Made by a program: the position numbers and the translations under genes. DNA of 64,000 nt from contig DKFP01000004.1 of NCBI GenBank assembly GCA_002452405.1, positions 339,649 to 403,648 of the forward strand. Direction: 5' to 3'. Every line of letters starts with the position of its first letter. Position 1 is the first letter of the stretch. This document shows, in pieces, positions 7,972 through 16,989 of this stretch. The notes beneath the pieces were generated by a model, which was given only the letters and a program-made list of their open reading frames with translations, ran no database searches and was not told where the DNA came from. This DNA comes from Deferribacteraceae bacterium UBA6793. GTDB lineage: Bacteria > Chrysiogenota > Deferribacteres > Deferribacterales > Geovibrionaceae.

Positions 7972-8811
7972 ATGGTTGGATTTCTATTCATAATTTTCAG
8001 CGCATTCACACATTCATTGTGGAATGTACTACTTAAAAGATCAAAAAATAAATATGCATTTAATTTTTACATGCATTTTGCAAATATTCTATTCTTTACG
8101 GCTGTATACCCTATAGTTTTCAGAGACTACATGTACCTTGATAAAGGTGTGATTATAACAGCGTTCGTCGCGGCTATTTTTTTCTCCATCTATCACCTCT
8201 CTGTTTCAACTGCTTATAAATATGCTGATGTATCACTGGTTTATCCTTTAACAACCGCATCTCCTTTTTTCATTGTCATATGGGCTGTAATTTTTCTTAA
8301 AGAACATCTGACAGTTATAGGGCTTTCGGGGGTCATATTGACCGTTTTAGGAACGGCTGTTCTAAATCGCGTCAAGGGTAAGTGGGGCGAATTTGGAAAA
8401 GGAGCTATTTTTGCGCTTGCCGGAGCTTTCTTCTATTCCTTCGGAGCGCTCATGGACAAGAAAGGCGTTGGTGGAGGGAATTTCATACTATACGTCTACT
8501 CGATGTCATTGTTTATGACAATGTTCATATTTGTTTTTTCTATACGCCGTGGTGAAATCACGTTTAATTATATTAAGGAAGACAGATGGTGGGTTGTTTT
8601 TGCCGGACTTGTGGTGTTCGGGTCATTTATTTCCTACCGCTATGGGCTGAACATGGTAAACCTTTCCTATGCATCTGCGCTGAGACAGGTCAGCACACTG
8701 TTCGGAGTTATTATGGGAATACTTTTTTTCAAAGAAAAGTTCACTCTTTACAAGATCTTAGGCACTATAATCATTATGATCGGCATAGTTCTGATAAAAG
8801 TTGGCATGTAA
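7972..8811 (+). CDS. EamA-family (drug/metabolite) permease
   Basis: A 279-residue inner-membrane protein with about ten hydrophobic helices arranged as two five-helix halves. The first half begins at the N-terminus (SAFTHSLWNVLLKRS) and the second near residue 145 (ALAGAFFYSFGALMDK); both resemble EamA repeats. Substrate cannot be read from sequence. No good ribosome site precedes the ATG at 7972, so translation may be weak or leaderless. Its AT content is somewhat higher than its neighbours. Confidence 0.85.
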   Translation: MVGFLFIIFSAFTHSLWNVLLKRSKNKYAFNFYMHFANILFFTAVYPIVFRDYMYLDKGVIITAFVAAIFFSIYHLSVSTAYKYADVSLVYPLTTASPFFIVIWAVIFLKEHLTVIGLSGVILTVLGTAVLNRVKGKWGEFGKGAIFALAGAFFYSFGALMDKKGVGGGNFILYVYSMSLFMTMFIFVFSIRRGEITFNYIKEDRWWVVFAGLVVFGSFISYRYGLNMVNLSYASALRQVSTLFGVIMGILFFKEKFTLYKILGTIIIMIGIVLIKVGM

Positions 8812-8833
8812 CTTGATATACCCCTCATCGGTA

Positions 8834-8902
8834 GCGGAACAACCGCGCCACTGAGACGGAGCTCACTGTGAGTGCCGACAGGAGGTCGGCCTTCCTTTTT
8901 TT
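8834..8902 (+). terminator. Three-hairpin structure ending in a terminator
   Basis: Consecutive stems GCGG-AACAA-CCGC (8834-8846), CTCAC-T-GTGAG (8862-8872) and GCCGAC-AGGAG-GTCGGC (8874-8890), the last followed by CTTCC and seven T. The last hairpin is a good intrinsic terminator for the EamA gene. The two preceding hairpins are more than a terminator needs and could belong to a small RNA. Confidence 0.7.
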
Positions 8903-9020
8903 GAATATTTACTATCAAAATCATCACAAATCTCCCCCGCTTCCTTGACAGTCATGATTCCCTGTGTTATTATTTCATATATAAATCTTGTATGTTGAAT
9001 TTATTAAATACGGAGACATT

Positions 9021-10331
9021 ATGATCTATACTAAACATCAGCAGGAAATTGCTGAGAGTCTTAACCCGGACTCAAATATCAACGACTGGAAAGACTGGAA
9101 ATGGCAGCTTCGCCACAGTATCCGCAGCATTGAGGATTTCGAGAACATCATGGACATCAGTTTCGAGCGATCGGAAAGGGAAATGATGCAAAAAACCCTC
9201 GAAAAATTTCCTATGGCAATCACCCCTTACTACGCCTCACTAATCGACAGAAAAAATCTTAAAGAAGATCCGGTGTTCAGACAATCGTTCTGCTCTGTGG
9301 AAGAGCTGAACATAGATGCATGGGACATGGCTGACCCTCTCAGCGAAGACCACGACAGCCCTGTGCACTCCATAACCCACAGATATCCCGACAGGGTACT
9401 TTTTCATGTAAGCAGCATGTGCGCCATGTACTGCCGCCACTGCACAAGAAAACGCAAAGTGGGAGACAAAGACACAATCCCGTCAAAAGACGTTCTGGAA
9501 GCCGGACTCAACTATATCCGCGAACACGCAGAGGTGCGTGACGTTCTCATTTCCGGTGGCGATCCGCTCATGCTTTCCGACAGCAGCCTGAAATGGCTTC
9601 TGGATAAAATAACCGCTATTGACCATGTTGAAATTGTCCGCATAGGCACGCGTATGCCTGTGGTTCTGCCGTACAGGATAACCGATAAGCTGGCGGACAT
9701 CCTGTCAAAATACGACAATCTCTGGATAAACACTCATTTCAACCACCCACGCGAGATAACCGAATCCGCGGTTGCTGCTCTCAGAAAACTGACCCGCGCC
9801 GGAATACCGCTGGGGAATCAGACGGTTCTTCTGGCAGGGGTGAACGACTGTCCTCTGATAATGAAGTCTCTCATGCACAAACTGGTACGCAACAGGGTGC
9901 GTCCATATTATATATACCAGTGCGATCTTTCCGAAGGGCTTTCACATTTCAGAACGCCCGTAAGCAAAGGGATAGAGATTATAGAGCTTCTCCGAGGGCA
10001 CACAAGCGGACTCGCTGTGCCGACTTATGTTATCGATGCGCCAGGTGGCGGCGGAAAGATACCTGTTTCTCCTAATTATCTTATATCATGGTCTGCAAAC
10101 AAAGTGATCCTCCGCAACTACGAAGGAATAATCTGCACATACAAGGAACCGGACAGCTACACACCGGTATACTGTGACCGCAACTGCACCGACTGCAACC
10201 TTCAGTTCAACACAGAAGGCACTGAATATCTGCCTCCTGTCGGCATCGAAAAGCTGATGGCGGACTATGACGAGCGGATAGCCCTTATTCCCGAAGGCAA
10301 CGAACGCATCAAAAGGAGGGACAATGACTGA
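9021..10331 (+). CDS. ablA: Lysine 2,3-aminomutase
   Basis: A 436-residue radical SAM/PLP enzyme that converts L-lysine to L-beta-lysine. The [4Fe-4S] motif is C134-x3-C138-x2-C141 (CAMYCRHC). The PLP lysine is Lys346 in DAPGGGGKIP, and the C-terminal zinc cysteines are CDRNCTDC. The ATG at 9021 is preferred over the upstream ORF start at 8988 because CGGAGA lies just before it. The next gene is the matching acetyltransferase, overlapping by 8 bases, which points to osmolyte synthesis rather than lysine fermentation. Confidence 0.95.
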   Translation: MIYTKHQQEIAESLNPDSNINDWKDWKWQLRHSIRSIEDFENIMDISFERSEREMMQKTLEKFPMAITPYYASLIDRKNLKEDPVFRQSFCSVEELNIDAWDMADPLSEDHDSPVHSITHRYPDRVLFHVSSMCAMYCRHCTRKRKVGDKDTIPSKDVLEAGLNYIREHAEVRDVLISGGDPLMLSDSSLKWLLDKITAIDHVEIVRIGTRMPVVLPYRITDKLADILSKYDNLWINTHFNHPREITESAVAALRKLTRAGIPLGNQTVLLAGVNDCPLIMKSLMHKLVRNRVRPYYIYQCDLSEGLSHFRTPVSKGIEIIELLRGHTSGLAVPTYVIDAPGGGGKIPVSPNYLISWSANKVILRNYEGIICTYKEPDSYTPVYCDRNCTDCNLQFNTEGTEYLPPVGIEKLMADYDERIALIPEGNERIKRRDND

Positions 10332-11133
10332 CAGGCTGGAAAAAAAATATAATACATTAATACATCATGGAAAATTCAGCGACAGAGCATATCTGACAGA
10401 GATAGAACCGGATTTTTCCGGTGACGACCTTAAAAAAATAGAATCTTTTGCTGCAAAAGCGGAATATTCAAAAATAATCGCCAAAGTAAAAGAAACCGCA
10501 GTCTTTGCTGAAAATGGCTATCTATGCGAGGCTTTCTTTCCTTTGCAAAACGGTAAAAAGGTTTCGTTCATGGTCAAATACCTTAAAGCAGAGCGAATGG
10601 CTGTTAAGAACGGAACAATAATCACCGACGTTCTGAAAGAGGCGCAAAACACCGCCGTAAAACATCACTCGACCGACATGAAGATGCGCAGACTGACAGC
10701 GCACGATTCAGAAGCTCTGGCAGAGCTTTACAGAAACGTTTTCGAGACCTATCCGTTTCCCATACACGATGCTGAATATCTGCGAAAAACAATGGCGGAA
10801 AATACACGCTATTTCGGCATATTCTCCGACGATAAATTCATCGCGGCAGCCAGTGCGGAAACCGACAGTGAAAAGAACTATGCGGAAATGAGCGACTTCG
10901 CCACACTGGAAGAATACCGCAGGCTGGGGCTTGCGGCGGCACTTAATTCAGAGCTTGAAAAAAACCTTTATAACGATGGGGTTAAATGTTATTATACTAT
11001 AGCCAGAAGCGTTTCCTACGGCATGAACAAGACCTTTGCCGGATGCGGATACACCTTCACAGGCACTCTGTTCAACAACACGAACATAGGCGGCGGAATA
11101 GAAAGCATGAACGTATGGTATAAGCACGCATGA
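10324..11133 (+). CDS. ablB: Beta-lysine N6-acetyltransferase
   Basis: Acetylates beta-lysine to N-epsilon-acetyl-beta-lysine, a compatible solute known from methanogens and a few bacteria. The 269-residue protein has an AblB-type N-terminal part and a C-terminal GNAT domain (from about residue 120), with the acetyl-CoA loop region ATLEEYRRLGLAAAL. AGGAGG precedes the ATG. The tight ablA-ablB pair is the main support for the specific function; GNAT sequence alone would not give it. Confidence 0.9.
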   Translation: MTDRLEKKYNTLIHHGKFSDRAYLTEIEPDFSGDDLKKIESFAAKAEYSKIIAKVKETAVFAENGYLCEAFFPLQNGKKVSFMVKYLKAERMAVKNGTIITDVLKEAQNTAVKHHSTDMKMRRLTAHDSEALAELYRNVFETYPFPIHDAEYLRKTMAENTRYFGIFSDDKFIAAASAETDSEKNYAEMSDFATLEEYRRLGLAAALNSELEKNLYNDGVKCYYTIARSVSYGMNKTFAGCGYTFTGTLFNNTNIGGGIESMNVWYKHA

Positions 11134-11738
11134 ACAACTTCATTCAGGAAACGCTGTTTCTTGTGACGATTATCAATCCCATCGGGATATTTATGTATCT
11201 GGCTCCTGTGCGCCAGAACCTTTCGGAGCGGGATTTTCTGCGCGTCCTTTTCAAAGCGACCGTAATTTCGCTGTCCATTAACCTCCTTTTCACCTACGGA
11301 GGTGAGTGGATGTTCAGGACAATGCTTAAAATAGACTTTAACTCATTCCGTATCTTCGGTGGGATTGTGCTTCTCAGCATATCCCTTATGTCGATAATCC
11401 ACGGCGGGCGGGCGCTTATAAACATCCGCGGCAGTCTGGACGACCTCGCGTCCGAGATAGCGATGCCCTTTATGACAGGCGTGGGCACTATATCTGTCTG
11501 TATTCTGCTCGGCAGCAAAATGAACGCCATAGGAGCCGCCGCAGTGAACTTAACAGCCGCATTCGTTGCATTCGCCTTAATCGGAACCCTCGCACTGATA
11601 AGATATCATCTCAGCGAACCGATAACCGTGCCTTTTGACAAAGTTCTCGGAATTTTCATTCGTATCAACGGTTTTTTTATGGGCGCGTTCGGTGTGGAAA
11701 TGATAAAAACGGGGATACTCAACGTAATAAGGTCATAA
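11130..11738 (+). CDS. MarC-family integral membrane protein
   Basis: A 202-residue protein with about six membrane helices and the MarC signature near the N-terminus (IINPIGIFMYLAPV) and the GG-rich second half (GTISVCILLGSKMNAIGAAAV). It overlaps ablB by 4 bases (ATGA), so it is part of the same transcript. MarC proteins have no proven function, and the old link to antibiotic resistance was withdrawn. A role in osmolyte or metabolite export with ablAB is only a suggestion from operon context. Confidence 0.85.
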   Translation: MNNFIQETLFLVTIINPIGIFMYLAPVRQNLSERDFLRVLFKATVISLSINLLFTYGGEWMFRTMLKIDFNSFRIFGGIVLLSISLMSIIHGGRALINIRGSLDDLASEIAMPFMTGVGTISVCILLGSKMNAIGAAAVNLTAAFVAFALIGTLALIRYHLSEPITVPFDKVLGIFIRINGFFMGAFGVEMIKTGILNVIRS

Positions 11739-11752
11739 TTGACCCACATCAA
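11739..11752. promoter_or_regulatory. FNR/CRP-family-like box upstream of the hemerythrin gene
   Basis: TTGACCCACATCAA matches the FNR/Dnr consensus TTGAT-N4-ATCAA at nine of ten defined positions. It begins right after the marC stop and is about 60 bases before the next start codon, which is compatible with activation. Confidence 0.55.
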
Positions 11753-11811
11753 AGGAATTTGAAGCAAACGCAGTTATCATAACCTCAGAAAACAAAAAAC
11801 GGAGGATTATG

Positions 11812-12198
11812 ATGGACGCATTCATAAACGAACTCAAAAAAGATCACGAAAAACTTCTCGAAATACTTCAGCAGACACAGAACCTCGGACTTGTGACAGA
11901 AGCCGGACGCAAAAAACTTCTGAAATGTAAAAAACTGCTCGCAGACCACCTTGTGAAAGAAGATACGAAACTATATCCTCAGCTTGCAAAGAGCGGCTCG
12001 GCAATAACAGCGAACGAATTTGCCAGCGAGATGAAAGGGCTGACAGGCACAATTCTGAACTTCATCAACAGGCTTGAAACATCGAAAAACGATATGGAAT
12101 ATGCAAAAGAGCTGGGAAGAATAGTCTCTACTCTCAAGATGCGCATACGCAGGGAAGAGATACAGCTTTATCCGCTGTACGAAAAAATGACAGCATGA
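11812..12198 (+). CDS. Hemerythrin-like (HHE domain) protein
   Basis: A 128-residue helical cytoplasmic protein with the HHE pattern: KKDHEKLLEIL at residues 9-19 and ADHLVKEDTKLYPQL in helix 2, then a second helical pair ending REEIQLYPLYEK. The second half keeps the E-x4-YP pattern but not all the iron-ligand histidines of a full di-iron hemerythrin, so oxygen binding is uncertain. Of two adjacent ATGs, 11812 is better spaced (6 bases) from GGAGG. An FNR-like box upstream suggests control by oxygen or nitric oxide. Confidence 0.8.
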   Translation: MDAFINELKKDHEKLLEILQQTQNLGLVTEAGRKKLLKCKKLLADHLVKEDTKLYPQLAKSGSAITANEFASEMKGLTGTILNFINRLETSKNDMEYAKELGRIVSTLKMRIRREEIQLYPLYEKMTA

Positions 12199-12208
12199 TT
12201 AACCAGAG

Positions 12209-12230
12209 GGCGCTTTCGGGCGCCTTTTTC
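12209..12230 (+). terminator. Terminator after the hemerythrin gene
   Basis: GGCGC-TTTCGG-GCGCC followed by TTTTTC. Confidence 0.85.
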
Positions 12231-12232
12231 TA

Positions 12233-12754
12233 TTACATAGGAAGACCGTTCAGAAGTATCTGTTTCTCTTTATCTTTACTCTCAGAAAAATCCTGATATT
12301 TCTGTAGTCTGGCGAGCAGTTCGTCCGGATTTGCAACACCTTTAACAACGGCAACCAGACTGCCAGCAGAAAAAACCGCGATAGTGCCGTAGTTGAATAA
12401 TCTGCCCAGAACTCCCTTGCCTGCAACAATCAGATTAACACCGCAGGTATCAAGCTGAACAACGCTCCGTCTCAGTATACCGCGGGTAACAACAAATCTT
12501 TTGTCAGTAAAACCTATTTCTGTATTTTTCAAGTTCATGAAAGCAAAAAAGAAAGGATAAAGACCAGCAAGCAGCACCAGAGTATATATACCGCGATAGA
12601 ACACTCCGAAAGAAGCACCGGCTGTCATACCGCTGAACGCCACCAGAACCAGGAACGCGCCGAACAGCATCGGCAGGATAAGCGGTAAAATCTTTACTCT
12701 GCTGATACAGATAACTTTTTCATCCGGCTTTGCGGTATCCTCAATGTAGCTCAT
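12233..12754 (-). CDS. Membrane protein with bacterial PH (bPH2) domain
   Basis: 173 residues: two membrane helices (about residues 24-45 and 55-75) followed by a YdbS/YdbT-like bPH2 domain, NTEIGFTDKRFVVTRGIL and the downstream beta strands. No catalytic residues are apparent. It starts 7 bases after the response-regulator stop with GAGG upstream, making it the last gene of the six-gene operon that begins at 17427. Function unknown; possibly an accessory membrane factor. Confidence 0.8.
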   Translation of the reverse strand: MSYIEDTAKPDEKVICISRVKILPLILPMLFGAFLVLVAFSGMTAGASFGVFYRGIYTLVLLAGLYPFFFAFMNLKNTEIGFTDKRFVVTRGILRRSVVQLDTCGVNLIVAGKGVLGRLFNYGTIAVFSAGSLVAVVKGVANPDELLARLQKYQDFSESKDKEKQILLNGLPM

Positions 12755-12761
12755 TATATCC

Positions 12762-14087
12762 TCATTCCATTCCGTATTTTTCCAGCCTGTAAAGGAGCAC
12801 GTGGCGCGGAATATTCAGGTATTTAGCCGTGCGGCTCTTGTTGCCGCCGAACTTCGCCAGCGCACGGGCGATGATGGTCTTTTCCATCTCTTCAAGATCA
12901 AGCCCGTCTTCCGGCAGATGCATATTCATGCAGGAGACGATATCGGCATTATCCGCTTTTATATCGTTTTCCGCAACCTCTCCCTGCCCTTTCAATATGC
13001 AAAGACGATAAACTGTATTTTCCAGCTCGCGTATATTCCCTTTCCAGCGGGCGTTTGCCAGCTTTGCCACGGCATTTTTTGAAAATGTAACTTTTGCACC
13101 GTATTTTTTTGAAAAAAGTTCCACCAGTTCGCCGATATCTTCTCTACGCTGCGCCAGAGGGGGCACCTCAACGGGAAAAACGTTCAGTCTGTAATACAGG
13201 TCTTCCCGGAAAGTTCCGGTTTCGCTCATCTCTTTCAGATCTTTGTTTGTGGCGGCAACAACTCTGGTATCCACCTTAACAGGCAGTGCCGAACCAACTG
13301 GTTGAATCTCCGATTCCTGTAAAAAACGCAGAAGTTTCACCTGCACGGAAAGAGGCATCTCTCCTATTTCGTCCAGAAACAGTGTTCCGCCCTCGGCTTC
13401 CGCTATTTTACCTTTATAGTCTCTGTCTGCACCAGTGAACGAGCCTTTCTTATGTCCGAATAGCTCACTTTCAAAGAGCTGTTCGGGTATAGCCGCACAG
13501 TTGACAGCTACAAACTGTTTGTCGGAGCGGCTGCTTTTTGCGTGTATATATCTGGCTGCAAGCTCTTTCCCTGTTCCGCTCTCTCCAAGCACAAGCACGG
13601 GCGCATCAGTTGGCGCAACTGTCTCGGCAAGTTTCAGCATAGCCTGAAAAGACGGGCTGCTGCCAGCCATTCTGGGCATGTTTGTTTCTTTCATATATTC
13701 TTTCAGTCTGCTGTTTTCCCTTCGGATACTGCTGACCTCTATGGCTTTTTTGATGGTATTGAGGAGCTCCTCATTTTCGAAAGGTTTTGTGATATAGTCG
13801 TATGCGCCGCTGCGGATGGCGGCAACGGCGTCCGGGATGTTTCCGAACGCAGTCATTATTATCACTGGCATATCGGGATAGAGCTGTTTCGCTTTTTCGA
13901 ATATCTCCATTCCGGAAATTTTAGGCAGGCGTATATCCGTCACCAGAACATCATAGCGCTGTTCAGACAGTTTGGACATGCCTTCGAACCCGTTATGCAC
14001 AACGTCATTGTCTATTCCCTCGCCAGTGAGGAACATGGAAACCAGCGTCGCAAGGGAAACGTTGTCCTCGATTATTAAAACGCTCAT
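12762..14087 (-). CDS. Sigma-54-dependent response regulator (NtrC family)
   Basis: 441 residues: receiver domain (phospho-aspartate in LVTDIRLPKISG, lysine in YDYITKPF), AAA+ activator domain (Walker A GESGTGKE, Walker B GGTLFLDEIGE) and a C-terminal Fis-type helix-turn-helix (NKSRTAKYLNIPRHVL). The sigma-54 contact loop reads GSFTGA instead of the common GAFTGA, a tolerated variant in several activators. It overlaps the kinase gene by 4 bases. A sigma-54 promoter lies at the head of this same operon, so autoregulation is likely. Confidence 0.95.
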   Translation of the reverse strand: MSVLIIEDNVSLATLVSMFLTGEGIDNDVVHNGFEGMSKLSEQRYDVLVTDIRLPKISGMEIFEKAKQLYPDMPVIIMTAFGNIPDAVAAIRSGAYDYITKPFENEELLNTIKKAIEVSSIRRENSRLKEYMKETNMPRMAGSSPSFQAMLKLAETVAPTDAPVLVLGESGTGKELAARYIHAKSSRSDKQFVAVNCAAIPEQLFESELFGHKKGSFTGADRDYKGKIAEAEGGTLFLDEIGEMPLSVQVKLLRFLQESEIQPVGSALPVKVDTRVVAATNKDLKEMSETGTFREDLYYRLNVFPVEVPPLAQRREDIGELVELFSKKYGAKVTFSKNAVAKLANARWKGNIRELENTVYRLCILKGQGEVAENDIKADNADIVSCMNMHLPEDGLDLEEMEKTIIARALAKFGGNKSRTAKYLNIPRHVLLYRLEKYGME

Positions 14088-15151
14088 TTGTGCCTGTCCT
14101 GTATATACATTGTAAATACCGTACCGCTTTCTCCGGACTCAACGGTTATCTCACCGCCGTGCGCCTGCGCTATTTTGCCTGCGATAGGCAGCCCAAGCCC
14201 TGTTCCGTCGTCCTTTGTCGTGTAGAAGGGTTCGAATATTCTGTCGGTATTATCCATGCCGTGCCCGTTATCCGCAACGGAAAAATAAGTGCGTCCGTCA
14301 TCGTGCCCGGCTTTGAGAGAAACCCTCCCCTCCGGCACGCCCTCAACGGCGTCTATGCCGTTAAGCACCAGATTAAGCACCGCCTGTTTCAGCGAATTCT
14401 TATCTCCGAACACAGTAAAATCCTGAGGAAGCGTGTTTTCAACCTTAACCTCAACATCCCGCCTTAACGCGGTCAGTTTGGAGAGTTCCGCTATCTCTGC
14501 AAGGAACGAAACAACCGGAATGTCATAGGGATCGTTGTTACCGAAACGCGCGTATTGCAAAAACCTGTCCACAAAACTATTCAGCCGCTCTATCTCCGAT
14601 TCAAGAATATCTGTTATCTTAGGATCGTTTTTTCCGCTTTTTATAAGAGCTATGCCGGACTTGATCGCTGCAAGGGGGTTGCGTATCTCGTGTGCTATCC
14701 CGGCACTGAGCTGTCCCAGGGAACGCAGTCTGTCGTCGTGCGCCATCTTCTTCTCAAGCAGCAGCTTCTCTGCGGACATCTGCTCAACTTTGCGTTTTTC
14801 GTCTTTCAGCTTACCAGAGAAATAGCCGGAAACTATGCCTACTGCGTATATCATGGATATCTCAACCAGCGACGGAACATGATGGTGCCCGAAATGTCCT
14901 GAAAGCACGCCTATATAGGCGTTCGGACTGTATATCACCGTCATGGCGGCGGCAACGATAACACCGCCTTTAAAACCGAATTTAAAGGCGGCGTAAATTA
15001 CAATTATATAAAATATGTAATAGTGAGCCAGATGCACAGCACTGAAATGCCCCGGAACGCTGTAGTGAAAATATGTCACAACAGCGGTGGACAATACGAT
15101 TATGCCGATTGCTATCAGCGAGTCTTTATCCGGCGTTTTTTTCAATTCCAC
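14084..15151 (-). CDS. Membrane sensor histidine kinase
   Basis: A 355-residue partner of the NtrC-type regulator. About four N-terminal membrane helices (residues 10-112) with only short loops, so there is no large periplasmic sensor. The first loop is rich in histidine (FHYSVPGHFSAVHLAHYY, and later GHFGHHHVPS), which could bind metal. A coiled linker, HisKA (phospho-histidine in GIAHEIRNPL) and HATPase (NLVLNGIDAV, DNGHGMD, GTGLGLPIA) follow. It overlaps the ABC ATPase gene by 26 bases and the regulator by 4. Confidence 0.93.
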   Translation of the reverse strand: MELKKTPDKDSLIAIGIIVLSTAVVTYFHYSVPGHFSAVHLAHYYIFYIIVIYAAFKFGFKGGVIVAAAMTVIYSPNAYIGVLSGHFGHHHVPSLVEISMIYAVGIVSGYFSGKLKDEKRKVEQMSAEKLLLEKKMAHDDRLRSLGQLSAGIAHEIRNPLAAIKSGIALIKSGKNDPKITDILESEIERLNSFVDRFLQYARFGNNDPYDIPVVSFLAEIAELSKLTALRRDVEVKVENTLPQDFTVFGDKNSLKQAVLNLVLNGIDAVEGVPEGRVSLKAGHDDGRTYFSVADNGHGMDNTDRIFEPFYTTKDDGTGLGLPIAGKIAQAHGGEITVESGESGTVFTMYIQDRHK

Positions 15152-15809
15152 TGACGAGTCCGTCCTCCATGCTGACTATTGTATGCCCCGCCTTCGCATA
15201 TTCCGGCGAATGGGTCACCATCACCACCGCGAGCCCCGTTGCGTTCAGTTCCTTCAGTAAATCTATTATAGCATTTCCTGTTTTGCTATCAAGGCTTCCC
15301 GTCGGCTCGTCCGCAAACAGCACAGCAGGCTTCTTAATTAATGCTCTCGCTATTGCAACCCGCTGCTGTTCGCCACCCGACAGCTTGCCCGGCAAACGGT
15401 TCTCCTTGCCGCTAAGCCCCACACGAGAAAGCACTTCGAAAGCCTCTTCCCTAAGAGCTTTTCCGATAGGAGCAAAACCCTGCATAAAGGGCAGAAGAAC
15501 GTTCTCCGTTGCTGTCAGATATGGAAAAAGATGATACGCCTGAAATATAACAGAGATATCGTTGCGGCGCACGCTGTTTATCTCGGCAGAAGACGCCTTC
15601 GTCAGCTCCCTTCCTTTGAACAGTATGCTACCGTCGTCAGGTTCCAGAAGGGTAGACATGATGTTCATCATAGTGCTCTTCCCGGAGCCGGATTTGCCTA
15701 CGATGCTGACAAATTCCCCCTCAGAAACGTCTATGCTGACACCTTTAAGCACTTTTGCCGAAACACCGTCTGCGGTGTATGTTTTATGTATGTCTTTCAG
15801 ATTAAGCAT
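15126..15809 (-). CDS. ABC transporter ATPase, MacB/LolD type
   Basis: 227 residues with Walker A GKSGSGKST, signature LSGGEQQR and Walker B VLFADEPTGSLD. It powers the adjacent FtsX-fold permease. The start at 15809 (MLNLKDIHKTY) is used because a much longer open frame begins inside the permease gene; GGGGAT precedes the ATG. It lies 8 bases after the permease stop. MacB/LolD-type ATPases drive periplasmic conformational work rather than classic transport. Confidence 0.93.
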   Translation of the reverse strand: MLNLKDIHKTYTADGVSAKVLKGVSIDVSEGEFVSIVGKSGSGKSTMMNIMSTLLEPDDGSILFKGRELTKASSAEINSVRRNDISVIFQAYHLFPYLTATENVLLPFMQGFAPIGKALREEAFEVLSRVGLSGKENRLPGKLSGGEQQRVAIARALIKKPAVLFADEPTGSLDSKTGNAIIDLLKELNATGLAVVMVTHSPEYAKAGHTIVSMEDGLVSGIEKNAG

Positions 15810-15817
15810 GTTATCCC

Positions 15818-16981
15818 CTATATCCTGCTGAAAGCATCGGTAGGTCGCATCTGTGCCGCCTTGAGCGCGGGAAATGCCGATGCGCATACGGAAAGTACCG
15901 AAACCGCAGCAACTGTTACAAGCAGGTGCAGCCAGTTGAAAGTAATATGCGCGTTTTCTCCAAGCGAAAGAATCTTCAGCAGTTCACCGCTGCCCAGATA
16001 TCCGCCCGCATATCCAAGTATGCCTGACAGTGCGCCGATTATAAGTGATTCGAAGCTGAATATTATGAATATCTTACCGCCGGAATAGCCAAGTGCCCGC
16101 AAAATACCAATCTCGTTCCTGCGCTCGTTTACAGACGCGAGCATGAACATTGCCAGCATAAAACACGCGGTGAGCAATATTACTCCGCCAAGACCAAGAA
16201 CAAGGTGCTGAACGGTCTGTATGGTTGCCATACGCTGTTTTACGATGTTCTGCATTGCGTTTATCTCGGTGTTAGGAAGTTTTTTAGATATCTGATGAAC
16301 GATATCCTCAATGGGGCAGCCGGCGCAGAGAGCGGCAACGTCCGCATAGTTTATCAGGTTCGGTTTATTCACCGCCGCCTGAAGACTGTGAAGGTCTGCG
16401 AATATGCTGTTGTCGTCCTCTGTGCCCGTAGGTTTCAGAACGCCGGATACAACGAACTGTTTTTCCCCGATGGGGATAATGTCGCCCGTTTTGAGTCCCA
16501 GATGTTCCGCCGCCCTGCTGCCTGCGATCACTCCGTCAGCCTTATCAGGTTTGCCCCCCATGACCGACCAATAACTTTTGATGCGCATCTCCTGTGCGAA
16601 AATCACGCCGATAACGGCAACCGGTTTGTTTTTGTAGTGTATAAGTTCCAGCAGCTTAGGAGCCACCGTGCTTATATTCTTGTTCAGTTCAATACTGTGG
16701 ATAGCGCTTACGGTTTCCTTTTCAGGCAGATATTTCACCTGATAGGCAAGGTTGCCCATGGAAAAACCGCCATAGCTTATCTTCAGCGATTCAGTTTTAG
16801 GATATATGACCACATTCGCGCCGAATGCCGTCATCTTCTCCTCCAGTGAGTGCCCTATGGTGCGGGAAACGTTATAAAGCAGCACCACAGAGAGGATACC
16901 CAGCGTAAACACAGCCACAAGTATCCCTGTGCGCAGCAGTTTACGCCTGAGGTTTCTGAAAGGCAGCGTGAATATGTTCAT
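15818..16981 (-). CDS. ABC transporter permease, FtsX/MacB fold
   Basis: 387 residues: N-terminal helix (residues 15-40), a large periplasmic MacB-like domain (about 45-265) and three C-terminal helices carrying the FtsX domain (LASVNERRNEIGILRALGYSGG). It pairs with the ATPase downstream. The periplasmic domain contains CAGCP and several charged blocks. The combination DUF2318 lipoprotein, FtsX-type permease and ATPase resembles part of the Campylobacter p19 iron-uptake locus, but P19 and FTR1 homologues are absent here. Confidence 0.9.
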   Translation of the reverse strand: MNIFTLPFRNLRRKLLRTGILVAVFTLGILSVVLLYNVSRTIGHSLEEKMTAFGANVVIYPKTESLKISYGGFSMGNLAYQVKYLPEKETVSAIHSIELNKNISTVAPKLLELIHYKNKPVAVIGVIFAQEMRIKSYWSVMGGKPDKADGVIAGSRAAEHLGLKTGDIIPIGEKQFVVSGVLKPTGTEDDNSIFADLHSLQAAVNKPNLINYADVAALCAGCPIEDIVHQISKKLPNTEINAMQNIVKQRMATIQTVQHLVLGLGGVILLTACFMLAMFMLASVNERRNEIGILRALGYSGGKIFIIFSFESLIIGALSGILGYAGGYLGSGELLKILSLGENAHITFNWLHLLVTVAAVSVLSVCASAFPALKAAQMRPTDAFSRI

Positions 16982-16989
16982 ACGGCACC

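Noticed and set aside
14084..15151. Treating the 26-base kinase/ATPase overlap as an annotation error
   Set aside because: Both frames keep full family motifs to their ends, and similar small overlaps are common throughout this window.
16205..16849. Plus-strand frame of 214 residues opposite the ABC permease
   Set aside because: Antisense shadow; the permease on the minus strand has full family structure.
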